The position numbers were made by a program, and so were the translations under genes. From positions 1-14,542 of the forward strand of contig JADGJA010000577.1 in the NCBI GenBank assembly GCA_027596035.1: 14,542 nucleotides of DNA, in the 5' to 3' direction. Below, piece after piece: positions 8,194 through 14,542 of this stretch. The first letter of the stretch is position 1; every line of letters begins with the position of its first letter. The DNA is from Thoreauomyces humboldtii. Its lineage: Eukaryota; Chytridiomycota; Chytridiomycetes; Spizellomycetales; Powellomycetaceae. The notes below the pieces were generated by a model. It was not told the DNA's origin and ran no database searches. It saw nothing but the letters and a program-made list of their open reading frames with translations.

Positions 8194-9434
8194 ATGTACC
8201 AAGGTACGCGATGTACCAGCTGGGACGAGTCGACCCCCCTGCCCCACCAACCTGCACATTCATTCAATCTTCACGACCAAGACCATCTCAATCTACTACC
8301 TTCCAACCACTGCCATTCCTCGTCTCCTCAGGCGCAGAGCAAGACTCCTATCTCCCTTCCCCTTCTCTGCCTTGCATCCCATCAAGCTTATCTTGCTACC
8401 CGCCGACCGCCCCTCGTAGGTACGTCCACTTCGCGTCGCGCGCGCCCTTTGCCGCAATCCGTTCGCCCCAGATCTCCCAACACCACTTTCTTTCCTTAGA
8501 CACAAGAACCTCAAGTCAAGTCGACGACCGGTACCGGAACCCTTTCCAAGGCGTCGCCCAAGTACACTTCAACGTAGGTTCTCGCTCGACACCGACAATG
8601 CATTTCAACCTCCTCTGCTTAGGTCTAATTCTGTTTTGAAATTCGAATCGGTTCTTCCAGTGCGCGACGTCGACATCCGATCCTCGAGTTCAACACTCCA
8701 GCCCATATTCTTCCCACTCCACAAGCTGGACAGTCCCGGATCGTCGACCACCCAAGACTCCTACTAGCCGTCGCTCCAAGTACTCCAACGTAAGTCTCGC
8801 TCCATACCAACGTGAACTCAAAGCTTCCTCTGCTCGTATCTGATACTCTTCCGAATCGTGTTTCCAGTACGCGACGTTCGACACCCGATCGTCGACCACA
8901 AGACTCCAGACAGTCGTCGCCCCAAGCGCATCAATGTAAGTTCTTGCTTGCCTGCACCATGAACCTCGATGCTGCGTCTTCTCGTATCCAACCGTCTCGT
9001 GAACCAGTCTGCAGCGACGTCGCCACCGGCTCCATGAGTACAGGACTTCAATCGGCCTCCCAAGTCAAAGATAAGTCATCTCCATTCCTTCCCCACCCGT
9101 TGTTTGCGGTTGAGGCTGTTGACTCGATGCCTTGTCGTTGCTCCGCTGGCGCCCGCCCGTGGGGTGTAAGGGGGTCTCGGCCGGGAGGGAAGCTGGTATC
9201 GCGGGGAAGCCGACAGTCTACGGGCGGGTGTATGTCGTGGTGTGCCGTTCCCACACATCGAGTCGCAGTCTCTGATTCCGCCTGACTTACGTCCTGTGCT
9301 TTCATGCATCCTGCTTGGCCTTTACTGATCCTCTTTCATCAGCTCATACAGAAGTTGTTCGCCATTCAACGGGACCGACGCCGTGGTCGACAAGGGACCG
9401 GACAGGACAAGACTACCAGACGTCTTTTCACACC

Positions 9435-9537
9435 GTACAAACATGTGTACAGCAAATTGCGCCAGGAGAAGCAGGTGGAACACTTCCTGGCGCAATTTGC
9501 TGTACACAAGTCTCACTTGGCCTTTGTACTCTTGCAG
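9435..9537 (+). repeat. Perfect 24-bp inverted repeat inside a predicted intron
   Basis: The arms at 9444-9467 and 9485-9508 are exact reverse complements over 24 nt, beginning TGTGTACAGCAAATTGC on the left arm, and are separated by a 17-nt loop. The fold-back is framed by a GTACAA donor at 9435 and a CTCTTGCAG acceptor ending at 9537, so the hairpin would make up most of a 103-nt intron. Outside the arms, GTACAAA at the left matches TTTGTAC at about 9523-9529 on the right, extending the symmetry imperfectly. No transposase gene or target-site duplication is evident. It could be a tiny inverted-repeat element or a small-RNA precursor. Confidence 0.8.
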
Positions 9538-9575
9538 TCCCCGAGTCGGCGTTGTCTCCGTGAGCGCGGTCCACA

Positions 9576-9660
9576 TCATCATCGGGTGCTCCTGTTTTCC
9601 TTCTTGTCGAACGAGAAGGTTTTTGGAGTGCTCTCCGCGCGCACCCGCTGACTTCGGTCC
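9576..9660 (+). repeat. Array repeat, copy A, with hairpin and T5 tract
   Basis: Begins TCATCATCGGG and contains the hairpin 9599-9619 (stem CCTTCTTGT/ACGAGAAGG with one T-G wobble, loop CGA) followed by TTTTT at 9620-9624. After it come GAGTGC-like and CCCGCTGACTT sequences shared with copy B. The copy lies inside the 162-nt block 9538-9699. Confidence 0.8.
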
Positions 9661-9786
9661 ACCTTCATTCTACAACACCTCTCTACGACACACACCAACG
9701 TAAGTCTCTCCGTTCTCGCAATCCCATCGCACAGAAGCACTAACTCTACTTCTTGTTCTTTTATCGTCCCCGTGCAGGCGGCCCAA

Positions 9787-9872
9787 ATCATCATCGGGCA
9801 TTCTTTTCCTCCTCGTCGAACGAGGAGGTTTTTATCGAGTGCCCTCCGCCCTCCCGCCGACTTTGGGATACC
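9787..9872 (+). repeat. Array repeat, copy B, with hairpin and T5 tract
   Basis: Same layout as copy A: ATCATCATCGGG, the hairpin 9808-9828 (perfect 9-bp stem CCTCCTCGT/ACGAGGAGG, loop CGA), TTTTT at 9829-9833, then CGAGTGC and CCCGCCGACTT. Compared with copy A, one stem pair has changed on both sides (T-A to C-G) and a T-G wobble has become C-G. It lies in block 9778-9912. Confidence 0.8.
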
Positions 9873-10341
9873 TTCATCCGAAGACCTCGGCACGCCTCTT
9901 TACGACACCAACGTAGGCCTCGTGAGTTCCTTGCAACACCATCGCGGAGAGCACTCCTGATCTAACGCTTCTGCTTCCCTTTACAGTCCTCTGGCGGCAC
10001 CTCTACCACCGACCGTACACTAAAACCATCACACACTTCCGCTTCGGCGCCATCACTGATATCGCTAAGATGGCTCCCTACGACACATAGCCACGTAGGT
10101 TCCCTTCTTGGGTTCTGTCGCAGTCTTGACACGCCCCAATTTAAACCGACCTCTTTCTTTGCAGTCCGCGGCCTCATCACCGGGAGCGCCTTTACAATTA
10201 CAGAACGTCTCCCTGCCACACTCACCATCGTGAGTCTGCCCGGGTGTTCCCTCGCTTTTCACTGTATGTTGATCTAATTCTTTGTCTTCCTTGTACAGTC
10301 CTCAGAAATCGGCGTCGTCTGTCAGCGAGAGCGCAGCCCAA

Positions 10342-10428
10342 GTCATCATCACGTCCTCCTTTTTTCCTCCTCGTCATTGGACGAGGAGGTTTTTATGGAG
10401 TGCCATCCGCGCCCTCCCGCCGTTTTTT
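10342..10428 (+). repeat. Array repeat, copy C, with hairpin and T5 tract
   Basis: TCATCATCACG, then the hairpin 10366-10389 (10-bp stem CCTCCTCGTC/GACGAGGAGG, loop ATTG), TTTTT at 10390-10394, and GGAGTGCCATCCGCGCCCTCCCGCCG. The loop differs from copies A and B while the stem is intact. The sequence before it (from 10299) also aligns with the start of block 9538-9699. The copy is in the last block of the array. Confidence 0.8.
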
Positions 10429-10564
10429 CATGTACATCTTCTCAATATCATCATCCCGCTTGCTATAAGCATCTGCCCTTTCTAACTTTTGCTCTTGTGG
10501 AGTTCTGGCTGGACGCTGCCGGGTGATAGCGATGGGATGTGATCCTCTCGGCTGGCAGAGCGAT

Positions 10565-10926
10565 CTACTTATGGCAGCTTGCATATGCCGACTCGCGTTT
10601 GGAAGTTTTCAGCATGTCGATGGTCGCTTGGGGCATGTCGCGGTTCCCTAGCTGGCTATAGGCATTGAGCGCCACAGTTCTAGCTGAAAGCATGACGGGA
10701 ATGAGGGCTGTCAAGGATGTGTCAGACAACCCTTGTCAGACAACAGTCGGGCGGCTCTCGATCATGTATCTACTCTTCATCTTGACAAAATTCCACTCCT
10801 CGTCCTTCTCGTAAGGAGTAAGCTAGGATACTCGTCGACACACAGTAAGGACTGAATTTTTGATCGGGCTAATGTTACTAAGCTAGCTATGCTCTTGGCA
10901 CGAAGCAGGCTCGCAATCCGTTCCAT
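10565..10926 (-). CDS. Possible small three-exon gene, 79 aa, unknown function
   Basis: Exons 10926-10879, 10822-10774 and 10707-10565 give 79 codons plus a stop. Both junctions keep phase (0 and 1). Introns are 56 nt (donor GTAACA, acceptor CCTAG) and 66 nt (donor GTAGAT, acceptor TTGACAG). The product starts MERIASLLRAKSIASL and contains DEEWNFVKMKTLIPVML and ALNAYSQLGNRDM. It is predicted helical and looks like real protein, not translated noise. I do not recognise the family. The start lies only 12 nt past the PITHD1-like stop on the same strand, so the ATG may be wrong and the exons could instead belong to a longer 3' extension. A 14-nt tandem duplication around 10718-10745 lies in the second intron. 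The first donor is weak, so the first exon is the least certain. Confidence 0.35.
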
Positions 10927-10938
10927 GGTGCTGGTGAA

Positions 10939-12110
10939 TCATTGGATCATGGATCCCATCAAGTTGTCGGCTTGGGTCTTGTGATCCGCGGGGTTCGCCG
11001 CCAGCTGTGATGGGGGACAGATATGTTAGGACGCGACAAACACGTGGTTCATGACTTGCGGGCGCTATATGGACTGCCCGTGAGGCGTAGTCCTAACCTC
11101 ATAGACAGTGATGACAGGATCCTGCTTGATCTCACTCCACTCTCCCCTCAAACCGATGTACGTGATTCGCGTGGTCGGACTCCCGAAGTTGTCGGGAAAG
11201 TACAGCGTCAGCGTTCGAACCTGCAGAGAAAACGAAAGAGAGCTTGAGATTAAACTTCATGTCCCCTTGGAATCGGGACGAGCCCCCCCGCGCGAGCCAA
11301 GTGTACGGTCTTTTGGTTTGTACGTTCTGGAACTTTGTGAGTCGAGTCGGATACTCTGCCAATTGTCCCGCTGGCACGTCCCTGACAAGTTCCCACTCCT
11401 GCGTCGCGACGGTACTCTCTGCTGCATCAAAATCGATGTCGTCTCGGTTCGTGAATCTGGTTGGGGTTTGTCGTCATTCCCCAGGATTCGTCGTCAGCGA
11501 CTTCGAAGCGTAAGTGTCTCGTGGACGGGGCAAGAAGTTTTGATCGTACGCTTTCATCATGGACGGTGCGGACCCATCAGATCCTCCGATCACGGCTATG
11601 GACTTTAGCTTGATGTTGGCTGTGAATCTGTCGTTATCCCGAGTGGTTTTCATCTTCCGAGTCAGAGATGGGAGCTCAAAAGTGGCATCATGTTCCAAGC
11701 CCAGGTCTCACGGTATGATGATGATGAGTTGCTCGTCTGCATCACTCTCCACGAACTAGAAAAGAATGAACCCAAAACCCCAAACACGATAAGAACCACC
11801 GACGCCGACCGTTTTGGGGAAATGCCAAATCACAAAGACTTCGAGAAACCTCCAAGCCCCATCTCCTTGCCCTCCGGGAACTCACCTTTGTGACATCCCA
11901 CCTCTCCTCCCACGTCTTGAAGATGTCCTTGGCCGAACCGTCCTCGACCTCGTTCAAGCACCTCACATTGTCCGTGTCGATCTGCGCGTACAGTCCGAAC
12001 TCGAACCCTCGGTCCGGTCCGTCGTGATCGTGACCTTCGTGACCTGCTCCTCCTCCTCCTCCATGTTCGTCGTGGTGGTGGTGCTGGTGTTCGTCGTGGC
12101 AGTGCGACAT
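10939..12110 (-). CDS. PITH domain-containing protein (PITHD1-like), complete, 6 exons
   Basis: Exons: 12110-11886, 11755-11712, 11627-11550, 11456-11324, 11220-11098 and 11004-10939. Introns are 130, 84, 93, 103 and 93 nt (donors GTGAGT, GTGAGA, GTACGA, GTACAA, GTTAGG), and all phases fit to give 222 aa. The N-terminus MSHCHDEHQHHHH is rich in His and Gly (residues 3-34), as in animal PITHD1. The PITH domain follows: LYAQIDTDNVRCLNE (40-54), FKTWEERWDVTK (64-75), FVESDADEQL right after intron 1, IPFTANIKLKSI, RLTKFQN, LTLYFPDNFG and YIGLRGEW, ending near NPADH. The PITH domain is a jelly-roll fold also found in thioredoxin-like TXNL1, where it binds the 26S proteasome; no thioredoxin domain is present here. 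The start at 12110 matches the family N-terminus, although the frame is open further upstream. On the same strand as the receptor gene. Confidence 0.93.
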
Positions 12111-12399
12111 TTCGTGAACTGATACAGTACCCAGCGCTCCGGGGCACACCACTTTGACGCGTGCCCGGCCGGCACATTTCCGGCACGGTACTGCTTGGGC
12201 CTCACGTCTAAGCCACCGTATCTCACACCTCCTTCCTACTGGACGGCGTGAGATGCAGAACACAAGTCTCGCTTCATAGTTACCCATAACCTCCTAGCTG
12301 AGAATAGCATCGAGCGCCATATCGTTTAAGCTTAACCACAAGGAATCAACTCCGAGAATGTCGATCACTATCGATTTTCTCCACAATCTACAGATAAAA

Positions 12400-12455
12400 C
12401 CCCGACGGGGCGCAACGCCTAGTGCGAGAGGCGGGCAATGCGCCTCCCGCCGCAC
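12400..12455. other. GC-rich pair of stem-loops upstream of PITHD1-like gene
   Basis: The first stem is CCCC-GAC-GGGG at 12400-12410. The second is at 12422-12455: GTGC, a four-base bulge GAGA, GGCGGG, a 10-nt loop, CCCGCC, GCAC. They stand about 300 nt upstream of the PITHD1-like start in otherwise AT-richer sequence. Confidence 0.5.
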
Positions 12456-12852
12456 AACGCATGATAAGTACCGATAATTCGATTCTTCACCCAGTCGCCT
12501 TACTCAACGCTTCCAGTCTTTTTCGCGCAATGAGTTTTCTTTTCGCAGATGACACGGAATGTCCGCAATATCGTGTCGAACCGCGACCGCCTTGTGTTCG
12601 TCCGCTCGTCGCCGTCGCCCACGCTACGCGATCACAGATATGCAGTGTACTTACTGTTCTCGCGATTGGCGCTTGCTTTCGGCAGAAGGATCTATCGTCC
12701 ACCATCTCGTCTGCGGTCGTTTTCCTCATCTTCTACGGTTTCGTTGATATCTTCTTATTTGCTTCCGTTCGCCAGGTGTGTCTCTGGGCAGAGATGGGCA
12801 AGGACAGGGCACGGACCCGTCCTCTTCAACATTGGAAGCCTTCGGGACCCTC

Positions 12853-12886
12853 TACCATCCCCGGTGGAAACAATACCATCCCCGGT
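12853..12886. repeat. Short direct repeat, 13 nt, period 21
   Basis: TACCATCCCCGGT occurs at 12853-12865 and again at 12874-12886. Two copies only; probably a local duplication. Confidence 0.6.
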
Positions 12887-13176
12887 TTATGGACGGATGG
12901 TAGTGGTGATGCGCTGCGTTTTCCTGAACGATTCTGTTGAGTCGGCAGTGCAGAAAGGTCTTTGGGTCTTTGGAGCGCGGGCAGTCCAAGTCACGCTTTT
13001 AATCTACTATATTAAGCCGCCAAGCACCGCACCGCAGCCTAAAGTCATTCGACTGTCCAGTCCGTTCATCATCACTCCTCTCGCAAAACATTGGTGGTCT
13101 TGACAACTACAAGGGCGAAGAACAGGAAGTGAGTTTCGTTTGCTTCGGTCCCAAGGAATTACTCGTCAGAAGTCAC

Positions 13177-14483
13177 TCACTGGCAGGGCTGGCGGCGGTG
13201 CCAGAAGCCGCAAACGATTTTGACCTGGTCTGCGCATTGTTGGTTCGACGCTGCACGCTGGAAGCGCCGAACTGCGAAGTTCCTCCCGTCTTTTTGCTGT
13301 CGTTGTCGAGGGTTTGCTATGGAGTCACAGGGAGAGTTAGCTGTCAGGTCTTCAAGGCGCATGGAAACCTCTCTCGATGCACGAGAGGGGAAGGGAAGCC
13401 CTACATGGCAAGTTCGACACTTTAGCTCGGCGCTCTGCATTGCGTCTCCCGATTCAGGTCCGTTCGCCGCGGCGCTCCCGGTGCCCGAGAAGATGGCTCC
13501 GTCTTCTATGTTCTTGGCTTGGTAGATCATCCAGAACTTTGTACCGATGACAGCGATGAGCATCGTGTAGAGCGACATCTCGACCATCAGGCACGAGAGG
13601 GTGTCAACGACGGGCGGACTTTGTGATTGATTCGTCAGTACAAACAGATGATACCCCACTCAGTCTCTCTGGGACCAATGACCGAACTCACGTCGACAGG
13701 AACGCCAAGAGAGGCAGAATGATGATGGCCGAAAAGGTAACGATGTATGCCGAGTATCCGATATACAGAGTTTCGTTGTACCGCTGCCATACGTTACGCG
13801 TCTGGAAGGACATGTAGCTCAATGCCACGAGGAACACGAGGATGAGACCAATCAGACCGAATCCGAGCGTCTGGAAATGATCTCCCGTTCCCCGAACCCA
13901 GTCGGAGTCCCCGACGGCAACGAGCTCTTCACGGATGGGGTCGATAGCGAGCCAGAGGATGATGTAGAGCTGCATCGAGGGGGGGGTCAGTAGTTTGCCG
14001 ATCGTACAGGAAGGGATGGATCAAAGAAGTTCCTTACCCATACGACAGAACAAATAGCCATGGTTCTCGCCAGCAGCACGGGCTGCGAGACATTCAGTCT
14101 GACCTTCGAGTTGAAGATCTTGTAGATCCGATGCGTCTTTACAAACATGGCCGCAAACGACAAGATGAACCCAGAAGCCATCAACCAGATGGTAGCTGTC
14201 AAACCAGGCTTGTTAGCCCCGATGTTGACGTGCGTGAACACAGAACAGTGACCGATAAGGATTCCGAGGGCGATGATGAGAGAGAACACCATGGATGCGG
14301 AAGCGACGACTGGGTCACGTCGGAAGACGACGAGACCGACCATGCAGGCAATCGTCATGAGACATCCGATCACGGCTAGAGCGTTCAGAACGGCTACCAT
14401 GGCGATGCTGAGGGTCGCGCGCGGTCGCGCCGGGACTTCGTCCAACGGATCCATGACCATGAAGGCTGTAGTCGCACCGTAAC
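13177..14483 (-). CDS. Class C (GABA-B/mGluR-like) G-protein-coupled receptor, C-terminal part with all seven helices, partial
   Basis: Visible exons 14483-14038, 13969-13692 and 13618-13177 are separated by introns of 68 nt (donor GTAAGG) and 73 nt (donor GTGAGT, branch TACTGAC). The reading enters in phase 1 from an exon beyond the right edge. About 387 aa are seen. Helix 1 has IAMVAVLNALAVIGCLM; helix 2 has DPVVASASMVFSLIIALG; helix 3 has ATIWLMASGFILSF and ends FVKTHRIYKIF (intracellular loop 2). Helix 4 spans the first splice (SVVW|LYIILW), then come IDP, helix 5, the loop FQTRNV, helix 6 after YIGYSAYIV, and helix 7 with MVEMSLYTMLIAVIGTKFW. These loop motifs are class C hallmarks. Both disulfide cysteines normally at the top of helix 3 and in extracellular loop 2 are missing. 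The ~110-residue tail after helix 7 is not conserved and may contain an unseen splice. Expected at the plasma membrane; the ligand-binding ectodomain lies outside the window. Confidence 0.9.
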
Positions 14484-14542
14484 CTGGGTGAAAAGCGATA
14501 ATGTGAGTATGTGCGATCAATATGCTTCGACCCGTCCCACGC
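14484..14542 (-). other. Intron of the receptor gene running off the window edge
   Basis: On the minus strand the sequence ends TTTTCACCCAG at 14484, an acceptor for the exon starting at 14483. The upstream frame stops looking like protein here. The donor is not seen within the 59 nt and probably lies beyond the window. Confidence 0.65.

Larger units (their letters stand above)
8194..10485 (+). other. Tandem exon/intron array: spliced transcription unit of unknown coding status
   Basis: A pyrimidine-rich leader-like stretch (about 8250-8415) is followed by short blocks bounded by good splice signals. Blocks: 8500-8573, 8661-8789, 8868-8935, 9008-~9070 or longer, 9343-9434, 9538-9699, 9778-9912, 9987-10094, 10165-10229 and 10299 to about 10485. 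Introns are 69-103 nt with GTAAGT/GTAGGT/GTGAGT donors, CTAAC/CTGAT-like branch sites and pyrimidine-AG ends. Most blocks end in a CCAAC or similar sequence just before the donor. Blocks 2-4, with their introns, resemble one another; blocks 6, 7 and 10 are clearly related. From ATG 8194 the frame stays open through three splices to TGA 9283-9285 (256 codons, Pro/Ser/Arg-rich, no known domain). Further right, homologous blocks are not kept in one frame and stops appear (10021). It could be a long non-coding RNA, a decayed repeat-protein gene, or a lineage-specific gene. Splicing is inferred from signals only. Confidence 0.5.
12111..13176. other. Intergenic region without a convincing gene
   Basis: This region should hold the PITHD1-like promoter (left part) and the 3' end of the receptor transcript (right part). 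Open frames exist on the plus strand (12422-12940, 12549-13103), but they overlap each other, lack recognisable domains and look like chance. Visible features are a GC-rich hairpin at 12422-12455, a small CCCC-GAC-GGGG stem at 12400-12410 and a 13-nt direct repeat at 12853/12874. A splice-like pair on the plus strand (GTGAGT at about 13129, CAG near 13186) runs antisense to the receptor's end and is not supported otherwise. Confidence 0.45.

Noticed and set aside
8574..9007. C/D-box snoRNAs in the array introns (snoRNA host gene)
   Set aside because: The introns inspected lack a TGATGA C box paired with a CTGA D box and terminal stem.
9599..9624. Bacterial intrinsic terminator
   Set aside because: The hairpin-plus-T5 shape fits, but the surrounding genes are clearly eukaryotic and spliced.
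10050..10070. U2 snRNA, from GCTAAGAT
   Set aside because: A single octamer coincidence within a predicted exon; no branch-pairing region or U2 structure.
9576..10428. CRISPR-like array
   Set aside because: Only three diverged copies with unequal spacing (about 210 and 555 nt), in a eukaryotic, intron-containing context.
11208..11222. tRNA T-arm-like GTTCGAAC
   Set aside because: It codes for conserved residues at the start of PITHD1-like exon 5, and no acceptor or anticodon stem can be drawn.
12422..13103. Plus-strand ORFs of 172 and 184 codons as a gene
   Set aside because: The two overlap in different frames, neither has a recognisable domain, and no coherent splice model improves them.

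Overview
The window looks like nuclear DNA of a fungus. Genes lie on both strands, are GC-rich in coding sequence, and are broken by short GT-AG introns (56-204 nt) with CTAAC/CTGAC-like branch sites. A stand-alone glutamate 5-kinase with a PUA domain (rather than a P5CS fusion) points to fungi. A class C seven-helix receptor points to an early-diverging, probably zoosporic (chytrid-like) fungus, because ascomycetes and most basidiomycetes lack that family. The lineage is inference. All exon structures here were worked out by hand from splice sites, reading phase and family conservation.

Layout: (1) 76-834, minus strand: PRELI/UPS-family mitochondrial lipid-transfer protein, 3 exons. (2) 1470-3059, plus: glutamate 5-kinase, 2 exons, divergent from (1). 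(3) 3302-3735, minus: SDHAF3, a succinate dehydrogenase assembly factor, 2 exons, convergent with (2). (4) 4361-7794, plus: Nop4/RBM28-type five-RRM nucleolar protein, divergent from (3). (5) About 8190-10490: no recognisable protein family, but a plus-strand series of about ten short exon-like blocks separated by 69-103 nt GT-AG introns. Many units are related to each other, three carry a conserved hairpin, and one intron holds a perfect 24-bp fold-back. (6) 10565-10926, minus: a possible 79-aa three-exon gene of unknown function. (7) 10939-12110, minus: complete six-exon PITH-domain protein (PITHD1-like). (8) 12111-13176: no convincing gene, some small repeats and a GC-rich hairpin. (9) 13177-14483, minus, continuing past the right edge: the seven-helix domain and C-terminal tail of a class C (GABA-B-like) receptor.

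The recognised genes are mostly housekeeping: mitochondrial phospholipid transfer, SDH assembly, proline synthesis, 60S ribosome biogenesis and a PITH-domain protein. They sit in divergent or convergent pairs without forming one pathway. The exon/intron repeat array is the least explained part and the main candidate for something undescribed. The receptor is the second point of interest, because both cysteines that normally form the conserved class C disulfide appear to be absent.
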